Source: an uncultured Alphaproteobacteria bacterium (GTDB taxonomy: Bacteria > Pseudomonadota > Alphaproteobacteria > Paracaedibacterales > CAIULA01). From it: 27,184 nucleotides of DNA. Shown here in pieces: positions 1 to 8,780 of the stretch. Position numbers and translations under genes: made by a program. The stretch's first letter is position 1. Every line of letters starts with the position of its first letter. A model generated the notes under the pieces. That model saw only the letters and a program-made list of their open reading frames with translations, was not told the origin of the DNA and made no database searches. Location: the NCBI GenBank assembly GCA_903905285.1, contig CAIVFQ010000093.1:1-27184 (forward strand). Direction: 5' to 3'.

Positions 1-4
1 CCAT

Positions 5-78
5 GGTGGGATTGGCTTCGCCTGTCTCGCTACGCCCGGCTCGAACCATTGTGGGAGGGCGTGGGTTCAAATCCCACC
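5..78 (+). other. Structured segment with tRNA T-arm-like 3' part; identity unknown
   Basis: Positions 61-77 form a T-arm-like hairpin: a GTGGG/CCCAC stem around the seven-base loop TTCAAAT. However, no acceptor stem pairs with the seven bases that follow, no CCA is encoded, and no D-arm is visible, so I do not call it a tRNA. A second structure is possible: GGTGGGATT at 5-13 pairs with AATCCCACC at 70-78, enclosing a GGC-TTC-GCC hairpin and a CGCCC/GGGCG stem. It could be a tRNA remnant, the 3' end of another RNA cut by the window edge, or a palindromic repeat. Confidence 0.3.
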
Positions 79-95
79 GAATAAGTGAAAGGGAA

Positions 96-185
96 TGGCG
101 GAGGGGGTGGGATTCGAACCCACGGTACGTTTGCACGCACAACGGTTTTCGAGACCGCCCCGATCGACCACTCTGGCACCCCTCC
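96..185 (-). tRNA. tRNA-Ser(CGA)
   Basis: The minus strand folds as a class II tRNA of 90 nt with an encoded CCA. The acceptor stem is GGAGGGG at the 5' end against CCCCTCC at the 3' end, with discriminator G. The anticodon stem GCGGT/ACCGT encloses loop CTCGAAA, giving anticodon CGA (serine, UCG codons). A long variable arm (GTGCGTGCAAACGTACC) and T-loop TTCGAAT complete the fold. It is divergent from polA, whose start lies 87 bases beyond the tRNA 5' end. Confidence 0.95.
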
Positions 186-272
186 GTGGACATCCCCATA
201 TTAATCATCTGAGTATATGTTTCAAGGATAAAACTTGCTATAACGAATCAAACCTTCAAGAAAGTCGTCTTT

Positions 273-3002
273 ATGTCTTTGGATGAGTCTGCCCCTATTG
301 TACCAACTGTCTATCTTATTGATGGGTCGGGGTTTATCTTTCGGGCATTTCATGCGTTGCCTCCTTTAATCAACCATGAAGGAACACCTGTCGGGGCGGT
401 ATATGGCTTTTGTAATATCTTGTTGCGATTTATTGAGAAGCTGAACCATAACCACACCCATGACTATTTAGGGGTTGTTTTTGATGCGGGCCGTCAAACC
501 TTTCGCCAGAAGATTTATCCTGACTATAAGGCCCATCGGCCAGACGCGCCAGTTGAACTAATTCCACAATTCGCATTGATTCGTGAAGCCTGTGACGTTT
601 TGTCTGTGCCATATATGGAGGCCAGTGATTTTGAGGCCGATGATTTGATCGCCAGCTATGCTCTGGCTGCCAAACAAAAGGGCTACCAGGTGGTCATTGT
701 TTCTTCCGATAAAGATTTCATGCAACTGGTTGGTGATCAGGTTGAAATGCTTGACCCTATTAAAAATCGTCGCATTGGCGCGCCAGAGGTTTTTGAAAAA
801 TTTGGTGTAGAGCCGGGTCGAGTAATTGATGTGCAGGCGTTAATGGGGGACAGTTCTGATAACGTGCCAGGCGTACCAGGCATTGGCCCCAAAACCGCCG
901 CTGAGCTGATTCAACAGTTTGGCACCTTAGAACAACTTTTGCAGCATGCCCACACCATTAAACAAACCAAACGACGGGAAAGCCTGCAACAATATGTTGA
1001 ACAGGCCCGCATTTCAAAACTGTTGGTCACCTTAGATCAACAGGTACCTTTACCGTTAGATTTTGAACAGTTGCAACCCCGCCAACCTGACCCCGCCGTT
1101 TGCCAACCTTTTTTCCAAAAGCATGGCTTTAAAAGTTTGGTGAATAAATTTAAATCGACAATCCCCTCTGCTGTTTTAGTTCCGTCTCCCTCTTCGAAAA
1201 ATTATGAAATGGTGAATACGCAGGAAAAATTAGACGAATGGGTGCAGCTTATTCAAAAGGCGTCGGTACTGGCGATTGATACCGAAACCACCGGCCTCAA
1301 CATTCAAAAGTCGGCGTTGGTGGGAATATCTTTAGCCGTTGAGCAAGGTGACAGCCTTCGTGCGTGTTATATTCCCCTGACCCATCAAACAGACGAATCC
1401 CAGTTATCGTTATTGTCTGTGACGAAAGCGTTAAACCCTTTTTTAACCGACCCCAGCCTTTTAAAGGTGGGACATAACCTGAAATTTGATCTGGGCATTC
1501 TTTCAAAGTATGACATCGCTTTAGACCCGATTACCGATACCATGCTGATGTCGTATTGTTTGGATGCTGGCAAGCATGGCCATGGAATGGATGAACTGGC
1601 AAGCCGCCATTTAAATCACCAAACCATTCGTTTTGAAGATGTGGCTGGCAGTGGAAAAAATCAAAAAACATTTGATCTTGTCCCCCTTGACCAAGCCACG
1701 CCTTACGCAGCAGAGGATGCCGAGGTAACTTTGCGTCTGTACCAGCTTTTCACCAAACGCTTACAAGAGGAAGGCAAGAACCAACTTTACCAACAAATTG
1801 AACGGCCTTTAATTCCCGTGATTGTACGAATGGAACAAATTGGAATCAAAATTGACCCGGGCGTTCTTGAAAATTTGGACAAGGAATTTGGTGATCGATT
1901 GGCGGTTTTGGAAACCGAAATTTACAAACTGGCTGGGAGCGAGTTTAATATTGGATCGCCCAAGCAATTAGGCGAAATCTTGTTTGATGAATGGTCGTTG
2001 CCAGGGGCCAAGAAAACCAAAACAGGCGCGTATGTAACTGATGCTGCGGTGTTAGAATCCTTGGCCATTCAGGGCCATAACCTGCCGGCACGCATTCTCG
2101 ATTGGCGCGGATTAGCCAAGCTGAAATCAACCTATGTCGATGGGTTGCTGACTGCCATGACCCCTGAAACACACCGGGTTCACACGTCATTTTCCTTGGC
2201 CACGACCACAACCGGTCGTCTATCATCGTCTGACCCCAATTTACAAAATATTCCCATTCGCACCGAAGACGGCCGTAAAATTCGCCAGGCTTTTATTCCT
2301 GAAAAGGGGATGCGCTTCGTGTCGTTAGACTATTCGCAAATTGAATTACGACTGTTGGCCCATAAAGCCCAGGTTGAACCCTTGATAGAGGCATTCCAAA
2401 AGGGTGAAGATGTTCACCAGAAAACGGCGTCACAGATTTTTGGTGTGCCCTTGGACCAAGTTCACCCTGATCAACGTCGCCAAGCCAAAGCGATTAATTT
2501 TGGTATTATTTATGGCATCAGTGCCTTTGGTTTGGGTCAACAATTGGGCATTCCCACTTCTCAAGCAGCACAAATTATTAAGACCTATTTTGAACGCTAT
2601 CCAGGCATTCAAGCGTATATGGAACAATGTAAAGAGCACGCCCGAGCCACAGGATATGTGGAGACGTTGTTTGGAAGGCGCTGTTACGTGCCCGGCATTA
2701 ACGACAGAAACCCCACCATCAAAGGGGGAGCCGAACGTCAGGCTATTAATGCCCCCTTACAAGGCAGTAATGCTGATATCATTAAAAAAGCCATGATTCG
2801 CATTGATAAAATCATTCAAGCCCAAGACCATCAGGCTCGATTGCTGTTGCAGGTTCACGATGAACTGCTGTTCGAAGTTCCTGAAAATGAGATCGACGCC
2901 TTGATTCCGATTTTGAAACAAACGATGGAGGACGTGATAACGCTGTCAGTTTCCCTGGTCGTTGGTGTAGGCATTGGTGATAACTGGGATCAGGCGCATT
3001 AG
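273..3002 (+). CDS. polA: DNA polymerase I
   Basis: This enzyme removes RNA primers and fills gaps in lagging-strand synthesis and excision repair. At 909 residues it is close to the usual length. The N-terminal 5' nuclease (about 1-290) shows the acidic EADD and DKD motifs and the helix-hairpin-helix stretch DNVPGVPGIGPKTA near 195-208. The 3'-5' exonuclease domain keeps its DTE catalytic motif (AIDTETTGL, near 334), so proofreading is predicted to be active. The polymerase domain has motif A (LDYSQIELR, near 685), motif B (RRQAKAINFGIIYG, near 735) and motif C (VHDELL, near 862). The ATG at 273 fits the family N-terminus, though the Shine-Dalgarno is weak (AGAAAG). No clear terminator separates it from the next gene, 66 bases downstream. 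Confidence 0.97.
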   Translation: MSLDESAPIVPTVYLIDGSGFIFRAFHALPPLINHEGTPVGAVYGFCNILLRFIEKLNHNHTHDYLGVVFDAGRQTFRQKIYPDYKAHRPDAPVELIPQFALIREACDVLSVPYMEASDFEADDLIASYALAAKQKGYQVVIVSSDKDFMQLVGDQVEMLDPIKNRRIGAPEVFEKFGVEPGRVIDVQALMGDSSDNVPGVPGIGPKTAAELIQQFGTLEQLLQHAHTIKQTKRRESLQQYVEQARISKLLVTLDQQVPLPLDFEQLQPRQPDPAVCQPFFQKHGFKSLVNKFKSTIPSAVLVPSPSSKNYEMVNTQEKLDEWVQLIQKASVLAIDTETTGLNIQKSALVGISLAVEQGDSLRACYIPLTHQTDESQLSLLSVTKALNPFLTDPSLLKVGHNLKFDLGILSKYDIALDPITDTMLMSYCLDAGKHGHGMDELASRHLNHQTIRFEDVAGSGKNQKTFDLVPLDQATPYAAEDAEVTLRLYQLFTKRLQEEGKNQLYQQIERPLIPVIVRMEQIGIKIDPGVLENLDKEFGDRLAVLETEIYKLAGSEFNIGSPKQLGEILFDEWSLPGAKKTKTGAYVTDAAVLESLAIQGHNLPARILDWRGLAKLKSTYVDGLLTAMTPETHRVHTSFSLATTTTGRLSSSDPNLQNIPIRTEDGRKIRQAFIPEKGMRFVSLDYSQIELRLLAHKAQVEPLIEAFQKGEDVHQKTASQIFGVPLDQVHPDQRRQAKAINFGIIYGISAFGLGQQLGIPTSQAAQIIKTYFERYPGIQAYMEQCKEHARATGYVETLFGRRCYVPGINDRNPTIKGGAERQAINAPLQGSNADIIKKAMIRIDKIIQAQDHQARLLLQVHDELLFEVPENEIDALIPILKQTMEDVITLSVSLVVGVGIGDNWDQAH

Positions 3003-3068
3003 ATGGGCTCTAAATTTCCCTCTATTTTTGTGAGAATTTTTTTACCAAATTAATCAAAGGAGTACAAA

Positions 3069-3959
3069 ATGAAGAGTATCCAGGGCGTATCTATCTGGAA
3101 AATTTTAGGAAGTTTCTTAGTATTAACGTTATGTCTATCAGAGGCGCGATCAGGCCAGACAGAAGAAACAATGGAAGTTGTTCGTCGGCCAAAAGGCATA
3201 TTAAAAGTAGACAGCGCGCCAGGTCTGTCATCTGGTTCTTCTTTAGATAAAGATACACCAGTAAAAGCTCCCTCTCCAACACGAGTGGCTTTTTCTGCAG
3301 ATACGGTGGGAGGAGATAGACCAAGCCCTTACTTGATCAAAAGACCGCCCCCTGTTATAGAGGCAGAAGAAGAACTAAAACCTTTCTCGACTGAATTATG
3401 GGACGTTATAAAGACATACAAAACTTTAATGGCCTGGATACCGTTGTTTAGCGTTCCCTTTATAAAGAATGGAATAAATTTGGCAACGGCTCTTTTTGGT
3501 GAGCTTCCCCCCTGCGAAGGTTTCGGTTTCGCGATTCTCCAAAGAATCGGATGGGTTGGTGGTTCGTTTATATCCTCAACCTTCAAATTTTCCCTTGCGC
3601 TTATCTTAACGGCTAAGGTTTCTGGTTTATTGGGTAAAAAAATTCATTCAAGTATTCTTGCCTCTAAAAACCATGAGGAGTCGAACCTTCCCCCATTCAT
3701 AAGAGACCTGATCACAAGTATACAAAGAAACCAATATCAGGTTAATGACCAAACTGAAGAGGCTTCCTATTGGGAATCAACCCGCCGTCTTTATCTGCTG
3801 TCATTGCCGTTATTGTTAGTGGGCCCGGTTACGAATTATTTAGGATATTCAGGGTACATGGGATATGACCTGTTTTTAATGAGCCTTAATCTGACGGCTT
3901 TATTCTTAACGCACTATCCTTACTTTGAACAGCGCATAACTCCCCATCAAGCTGCGTAA
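3069..3959 (+). CDS. Hypothetical membrane protein with N-terminal signal
   Basis: I do not recognise this 296-residue protein. It starts with a hydrophobic signal or anchor (about residues 8-27), then a polar, proline- and charge-rich stretch to about 115. Several hydrophobic segments follow, near 118-142, 148-185 and 235-285. This suggests an inner-membrane protein with a disordered N-terminal region outside the membrane. A good Shine-Dalgarno (AAAGGAG, six bases before ATG) supports the start. Its last 13 bases overlap the 3' end of der on the opposite strand. It lies downstream of polA, but nothing in the sequence links the two functions. Confidence 0.75.
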   Translation: MKSIQGVSIWKILGSFLVLTLCLSEARSGQTEETMEVVRRPKGILKVDSAPGLSSGSSLDKDTPVKAPSPTRVAFSADTVGGDRPSPYLIKRPPPVIEAEEELKPFSTELWDVIKTYKTLMAWIPLFSVPFIKNGINLATALFGELPPCEGFGFAILQRIGWVGGSFISSTFKFSLALILTAKVSGLLGKKIHSSILASKNHEESNLPPFIRDLITSIQRNQYQVNDQTEEASYWESTRRLYLLSLPLLLVGPVTNYLGYSGYMGYDLFLMSLNLTALFLTHYPYFEQRITPHQAA

Positions 3960-5350
3960 GGATTAGCGCTACTGCGGAAAGTTAGACGAATGGGAACGCC
4001 AGGCATATCAAAATCTTTTCTTAAGCTATTCACCAAATAGCGTTGGTACGAATCAGGAACATCATCAGATTTGGTACAAAAAACAACAAATGTTGGTGGA
4101 CGGCTTTTCACCTGCGTCATATATTTTAAGCGAATTCTGCGCCCAGAAATCGTTGGGGGAGCGTGGGTTTGTATGGCCGCACTTAACCATTTATTTAACA
4201 GAGCCGTGCTAAACCGTTGATTCCAGACTTTCTCAAGCTTTAATACTTCATCCATAAGGGGCGATAAATTTCTGCCCTTCAACGCTGAAATAGGTACACA
4301 GGCAATTCCACGCGCTTGCGCAAAATTCTTATCCAGTTGATGCCGCAAATGATCCAAAACTTTTTTAGGTTCTCTGACCTGATCCCACTTGTTAATGGCA
4401 AAGATCAGACCTCTACCCTCTTCAATAACCTGGGCGGCTAGGGTTAGATCTTGCTTTTCAATCAGCTCTTCACAAGGAATAGAGCCATCAATCACCAAGA
4501 CAACAATTTCTGCAAATCTTACGACCCGTTCGGCATCCATAACCGCAAGTTTTTCAACGCTTTGATCAATACGACTTTTTCTGCGAATACCAGCGGTATC
4601 AACCAAGGTGATGGTGCGGTCATTGTATTGCCAAGAAAGATGAATGGAATCGCGCGTGACACCAGGAAAATCAGCGGTTAACTGACGATCTTCACCCAGC
4701 AAACTATTAACCAACGTTGACTTGCCCACATTGGGTCGACCTAAAATGGCAACTTGCAAAGGTTTTATGGGTTTATTTTCAGACCATTCATGGTCCACTG
4801 TTTTTTGAACATATGGTTCCAACAAATCACACAGATCACTAAGGCCCAAGCCATGTTCAGCTGATATCGTCACCGGCTCGCCCAGTCCCAATGTTGTCGC
4901 ATCGGCCAACCCCTGATAGCCACCCTTCCCTTCGCATTTGTTCACAACAACAAAAACGGGCTTACCTTGACGTCGCAACAGGTCAGCCAATTCATAATCA
5001 TAGGGCGTACAACCCTGTTTGCCATCAATAACAAACAAAACCAGCGTTGCTTCTTTAAGTGCTGTCAGACTTTGTTGGCGCATGCCTTTGTCAAGTTCGA
5101 CTGAAAGATGGGGTGTTTCGGCATCGCTTAACCCAGGCGTATCCGTAATGCGAAAATGCAAGCCCATAAAGTCAACCTCGGTATCACGACGATCGCGCGT
5201 CATACCGGGTTGGTCATGAACTAAGGCAAGCTTCTTGCCAACAAAACGATTAAATAAGGTCGATTTTCCAACATTTGGTCTGCCAACGATGGCGATTGTG
5301 GCCAAAGGCCGTTCAATATCACTGCCAGGCATATAGCTCTGCTTGATCAT
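3947..5350 (-). CDS. der: Ribosome-assembly GTPase Der (EngA)
   Basis: Der is an essential GTPase with two G domains in tandem that helps mature the 50S ribosomal subunit. Both P-loops read GRPNVGKST (residues 23-31 and about 204-212). The G3 motifs are DTPG and DTAG. The second G4 motif is NKWD (near 319), while the first reads NKCE. The KH-like domain fills the last 90 or so residues, with GRRIRLKYMTQ at its start. The length, 467 residues, is normal. The reading frame overlaps the end of bamB: the ATG at 5350 overlaps it by 32 bases and an alternative ATG at 5332 by 14. Neither has a strong Shine-Dalgarno, so translational coupling to bamB is likely. The order yfgM-bamB-der is conserved in many proteobacteria. 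Confidence 0.96.
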   Translation of the reverse strand: MIKQSYMPGSDIERPLATIAIVGRPNVGKSTLFNRFVGKKLALVHDQPGMTRDRRDTEVDFMGLHFRITDTPGLSDAETPHLSVELDKGMRQQSLTALKEATLVLFVIDGKQGCTPYDYELADLLRRQGKPVFVVVNKCEGKGGYQGLADATTLGLGEPVTISAEHGLGLSDLCDLLEPYVQKTVDHEWSENKPIKPLQVAILGRPNVGKSTLVNSLLGEDRQLTADFPGVTRDSIHLSWQYNDRTITLVDTAGIRRKSRIDQSVEKLAVMDAERVVRFAEIVVLVIDGSIPCEELIEKQDLTLAAQVIEEGRGLIFAINKWDQVREPKKVLDHLRHQLDKNFAQARGIACVPISALKGRNLSPLMDEVLKLEKVWNQRFSTALLNKWLSAAIQTHAPPTISGRRIRLKYMTQVKSRPPTFVVFCTKSDDVPDSYQRYLVNSLRKDFDMPGVPIRLTFRSSANPYAA

Positions 5351-6647
5351 TTAGAATGAACAACGTCTTATTCGCAATCACAGGCGACAAAAAGGTTTGC
5401 CTCGAAAAAGAAAGGGTTTGGCTGATTTTACCATCTGTCACATTGACAAACTGGACATGCCCGTTAGAGCCTGAGAATACCAGCTGATCATTGGCAATGA
5501 CAGGCCCTGACCAATAAATAGATTCTTTATCTTCCACGTTTGACTTTGGCAAACTGGAAACCCATCTGATCGCGCCAGTGTCTTTCTTTAGACAAAAGAC
5601 ATCGCTCTGATTGCTCAAAACAAAAATCCATTCTCCAGCCACCACAGGGGCATGCAAACCACCGATTTCACGTTGCCATTCTCGTACGCCGGTTTTCAAA
5701 TCAATCGCAATCATTTTTCCACCATGACTGACAGCAAAGACTTTTCCACCCTCAATAACGGGGGCTGCGTGAATATGCGGAATGCTTGAAACGGTATCAA
5801 CACGCACAGCAGAGGTTAACGTGTCTGACCATAAGACGTGCCCATTTTCAGCCTGCAACGCATAAATCTCACCTGATGAATAAGCGACAATCACCACGTT
5901 ATCACTGACAGCAGGGCTTGCCCCGCCTAAAAGAGACGCCTGTTCCGTAATGCCAGTATGGCTCCATAATTGCTTACCTGTGTTCGCATCAAAAGCAATG
6001 GTTTCATTACTAATTGTGGTCACAAACACACGACCATCTTTACAGGTTGGTGCCGTGCGAATGGGCCCGCTGGCCATAACCCGCCATAAAATATGTCCAT
6101 CTTTGCCATCTAAGGCCAACACTTCGGCAAAGCTTGATGTGGCAAATATCTTACCATTTTCAGCGGCGATACCACCGCCCAAAGCATTACCCGTCATATC
6201 CTCGGCTGCTGTTGCCTGTTGCCATAAAACTTTGGTCTGTTTGTCATTGATGCTTAAAGCCGTAACCGCTCCAACAGAATCGATTCCGTAAACCACATTC
6301 TGCACAACCACTATTCCTGATAGCAATCGTTGGTAGTCAGTCACACCCTGCCCAAGCGTGGCCTTCCATTGTAACGTTGGATTCGCTGATAAAGCTAACG
6401 GAGGCATAGAATGCAATGTATTGCCACCGTTCTGCGGCCAATCTAAAATCGCAATTGCAGAAGGAATTGCAACCATTTGGCTTGCTAAACTAGCGTCCGG
6501 CTGCAGACGCGTTGAAACTGTAATGAAAGATTCACGTTCGCCCGTTAAGGGAATTTTTTCTTTATCACAAGCGGCCAAAAACAACGAACAGGCCGCAACG
6601 GCCAACAATAATGCGTGAGTTCTAAAAGATATCATACGACAAATCAT
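5319..6647 (-). CDS. bamB: Outer-membrane assembly lipoprotein BamB
   Basis: BamB is a lipoprotein of the BAM complex that helps insert beta-barrel proteins into the outer membrane. Residues 11-27 form a lipoprotein signal ending in the lipobox LAAC with Cys27. The rest is an eight-bladed PQQ-type propeller, visible as recurring units such as ALDGKDGHILW, AFDANTGKQLW, ALQAENGHVLW and AIDLKTGVREW. The length of 442 is somewhat above the E. coli protein (about 390). The start is either the ATG at 6647 or the one four codons later; no strong Shine-Dalgarno is visible, which fits coupling to the gene ending nine bases upstream. The residue after the lipid-bearing Cys is Asp. Confidence 0.92.
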   Translation of the reverse strand: MICRMISFRTHALLLAVAACSLFLAACDKEKIPLTGERESFITVSTRLQPDASLASQMVAIPSAIAILDWPQNGGNTLHSMPPLALSANPTLQWKATLGQGVTDYQRLLSGIVVVQNVVYGIDSVGAVTALSINDKQTKVLWQQATAAEDMTGNALGGGIAAENGKIFATSSFAEVLALDGKDGHILWRVMASGPIRTAPTCKDGRVFVTTISNETIAFDANTGKQLWSHTGITEQASLLGGASPAVSDNVVIVAYSSGEIYALQAENGHVLWSDTLTSAVRVDTVSSIPHIHAAPVIEGGKVFAVSHGGKMIAIDLKTGVREWQREIGGLHAPVVAGEWIFVLSNQSDVFCLKKDTGAIRWVSSLPKSNVEDKESIYWSGPVIANDQLVFSGSNGHVQFVNVTDGKISQTLSFSRQTFLSPVIANKTLFILNDQAELYAWQ

Positions 6648-6656
6648 TCAAAAGGG

Positions 6657-7337
6657 TTAATTAGAACTGGCCAGAGTCTGTGTCATTAACTGAACACGAC
6701 CACGCATAGCCTCCGGAACCTCAGGGTCTTGTGCCAGCTTTAAAAAGATTTCCGTCGCCTTGGCTAGGTCATTCTTCTTATAGGCTGCAATGCCAATCAG
6801 TTCCAACGCAAGATGCCGCCAGGGTTGATCGGGCTGGGCCAATGGTTCAAGATTTTTCAAAGCGTCTTCAAGAACCTTTTCTTGAATTTCAGGATTCAGG
6901 TTATCAAGCGACAAACTGACTGAGAAAATAAGTGCCAAATCTCTTAGGTGTTTTTCAACACCATGGTCATTGCTGATGGTTTTATAAACTTCTTCAGCTG
7001 TCTTATAGTCTTTTTGACCCACAAGATAGGCCTCATAAAACTTAGCCAGAACAGCGTAATGTTTGTGCGAAGCCTTTGACAGGTCTTGCATAACGCCCAA
7101 AGCTTCTGACGTTTTACCCTGCATAATAAGGTTTTGGGCGCCAACAAACTTTTCCGACAGATGTTGGCTTTGCTTGTGTTGTTGGCTTTGCCATACCATG
7201 TACCCACCCGATAACACTAAGGCCCCCACGACGACAGCAACAATCTGCTTGCCGTACTGGTGCCACAACTTTTCTAGTCTTTCTTGGCGAATATCGCCTT
7301 CAACTTCTTCTAAAAACTCGTCAAATTTGTCTGCCAT
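6657..7337 (-). CDS. YfgM-like tetratricopeptide membrane protein (TPR_21 type)
   Basis: This 226-residue protein matches the YfgM architecture: a short charged cytoplasmic N-terminus (residues 1-30, with repeated E/D and RQERLEKLWHQYG), one membrane span at about 31-48, then a helical TPR-like periplasmic part. In E. coli YfgM associates with the SecYEG translocon and periplasmic chaperones. The same role here is inferred from architecture and from position just upstream of bamB and der. It is the first gene of the three-gene minus-strand operon. The ATG has an AGGA five bases upstream. Relatives in other alphaproteobacteria are often annotated only as tetratricopeptide-repeat or DUF proteins. 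Confidence 0.82.
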   Translation of the reverse strand: MADKFDEFLEEVEGDIRQERLEKLWHQYGKQIVAVVVGALVLSGGYMVWQSQQHKQSQHLSEKFVGAQNLIMQGKTSEALGVMQDLSKASHKHYAVLAKFYEAYLVGQKDYKTAEEVYKTISNDHGVEKHLRDLALIFSVSLSLDNLNPEIQEKVLEDALKNLEPLAQPDQPWRHLALELIGIAAYKKNDLAKATEIFLKLAQDPEVPEAMRGRVQLMTQTLASSN

Positions 7338-7423
7338 TTTTTCCTATGGATAATATAAAGGATACAGAAAATGTAAGACCACTATAGCAAGATGTAAGCA
7401 ATTTCAGTATAAAAAACTTAACA

Positions 7424-7439
7424 AACAAAATGTTTTGTT
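7424..7439. promoter_or_regulatory. Palindrome AACAAAA-TG-TTTTGTT, possible operator
   Basis: Two seven-base arms surround a two-base centre in the gap between the divergently transcribed yfgM-like operon and apaG, 37 bases before the apaG ATG. The position suits a repressor site or a supercoiling-sensitive cruciform. No regulator is identified, and the AT-rich composition makes chance possible. Confidence 0.25.
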
Positions 7440-7475
7440 CACAATGAAGATAAGTCCTTAGAAAGCTGATTTTAT

Positions 7476-7874
7476 ATGCAAGGTTACACACACACACGCC
7501 ATTCAGTTCGAATCACCGTAAATCCCGTTTTTTTAGAAAACCAATCGATTCCCGAAGACAACCAATTCTTGTGGGCCTACCATGTTCGGATCGAGAATTT
7601 AAGCAAAGAAGACCTTCGCCTTAGAAAAAGACATTGGACGATAACGGATGCCCTTGGACGCATTCAAGAAGTATGTGGTGATGGCGTGGTTGGCGAACAA
7701 CCCAACCTTCAACCCGGCGAAAGTTTTGAATATACCAGCGGCACGCCCCTACCCACTTCATCAGGTATCATGGCTGGATTTTATGTCATGGAAAAACAGA
7801 ATGGGGAGAAAGTCGAGATTGAAATTCCTGTGTTTTCCTTGGACAGTCCCCACGATGTGACTTCTGTCCATTGA
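7476..7874 (+). CDS. apaG: ApaG family protein
   Basis: ApaG is a small single-domain protein with a fibronectin-III-like beta-sandwich (DUF525). The family is linked by gene context in enterobacteria to diadenosine tetraphosphate metabolism, but its biochemical role remains unsettled. At 132 residues it is close to the usual 125. The conserved core is clear: WAYHVRIEN, RHWTITD, the loop GDGVVGEQPNLQPGESFEYTSG (residues 69-90), and the glycine/methionine segment IMAGFYVM. It stands alone here, divergent from the yfgM-like operon and convergent with the next gene. The ATG at 7476 fits the family N-terminus, but its Shine-Dalgarno is weak. Confidence 0.94.
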   Translation: MQGYTHTRHSVRITVNPVFLENQSIPEDNQFLWAYHVRIENLSKEDLRLRKRHWTITDALGRIQEVCGDGVVGEQPNLQPGESFEYTSGTPLPTSSGIMAGFYVMEKQNGEKVEIEIPVFSLDSPHDVTSVH

Positions 7875-7897
7875 CTCGACTTCCCCTCGCCCATTTT

Positions 7898-8506
7898 TTA
7901 GTTAGGTCTAAATAAGTAGCTGATTCCAATACCACCAGCTGCAAATTTATGGGTTGTTGTTCGTTTACCGCCGATTTTTTCGTTTTGGTACGTATAAGGA
8001 TTAATCCAGGCAGTTAAAACAACGTAGCGCACTGGTTGATACTCAATCGACACATAAGGGCCCACTTTAATGGAGGAATTAATACTATTTCCATCTTCCT
8101 TACCCAATCGTGCACCTACGTCAACTCCAAACGCGAAATAAGTATTTTCTCTAACTTTGAAACGAGGTCCGCAAAAAAAACCAGGAGTAAAAACGTGGGA
8201 TTTTTTTCCAGTTGTTTTTAAAAATCCTGCAATCGTGAGGCCCGCTGAGTGACATTCACCATAGTTGACCAAACCAATAGAGGTTGCACCGCTATCGACA
8301 ATCGCAGCTTGAACACCCCAATAATTTGAAGAAGTCTCAGCATGTTGTTGTACATTCTGCTGTTCGACCTGCTGTTGTTTGGAACATTGAGGGAAAGAAG
8401 ATGCTGGCTGATTAGAACACTTGCAATCTGCCAAAGCTGCACTTGTTTGCAGCAAAGCAATCATACTTACAGCACAAAAACCTGTAACGAGTTTTTTGGT
8501 GGTCAT
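7898..8506 (-). CDS. Exported small beta-barrel-like envelope protein, unknown
   Basis: I do not recognise this 202-residue protein. A signal peptide ends at ALA around residue 26. A short Cys-containing, Gln-rich linker follows (residues 27-55, with CKC and a QQQVEQQNVQQ stretch). From about 62 on there is alternating hydrophobic/polar sequence that looks like beta-strands, ending in GIGISYLFRPN. The penultimate aromatic region resembles outer-membrane barrel C-termini, though the final residue is Asn rather than Phe. An AGGA nine bases before the ATG supports the start. A small eight-strand barrel of the OmpW/OmpA-N class is one possibility; a surface or periplasmic sandwich protein is another. 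Confidence 0.7.
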   Translation of the reverse strand: MTTKKLVTGFCAVSMIALLQTSAALADCKCSNQPASSFPQCSKQQQVEQQNVQQHAETSSNYWGVQAAIVDSGATSIGLVNYGECHSAGLTIAGFLKTTGKKSHVFTPGFFCGPRFKVRENTYFAFGVDVGARLGKEDGNSINSSIKVGPYVSIEYQPVRYVVLTAWINPYTYQNEKIGGKRTTTHKFAAGGIGISYLFRPN

Positions 8507-8780
8507 TTATTAATTCCTAACATAAAGTTAATTTCTACACCTTATTTAATAAAAATTAAAATAAATTTTCAATTAAAATTTAACTAATTGTGTTTTCTGG
8601 CCAAAGAAACTGATGTTGATATAACACACCTTCGATTCTATTGGCTTCAGAAAGATAGGTTTTACAGAATGTGCAATCCCTACCTTTACAGACCCCATGA
8701 TTCTCTCAAGCATCCCCACTTGAAAACCTTGCGTGAAAAGTTTAAGTCTAGGACTATGTTTTCCTAAGATTTTTCGATGT

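Noticed and set aside
7483..7498. Short AC repeat at the start of apaG as a phase-variable tract
   Set aside because: It has too few units for a slippage tract, and apaG is a conserved housekeeping gene.
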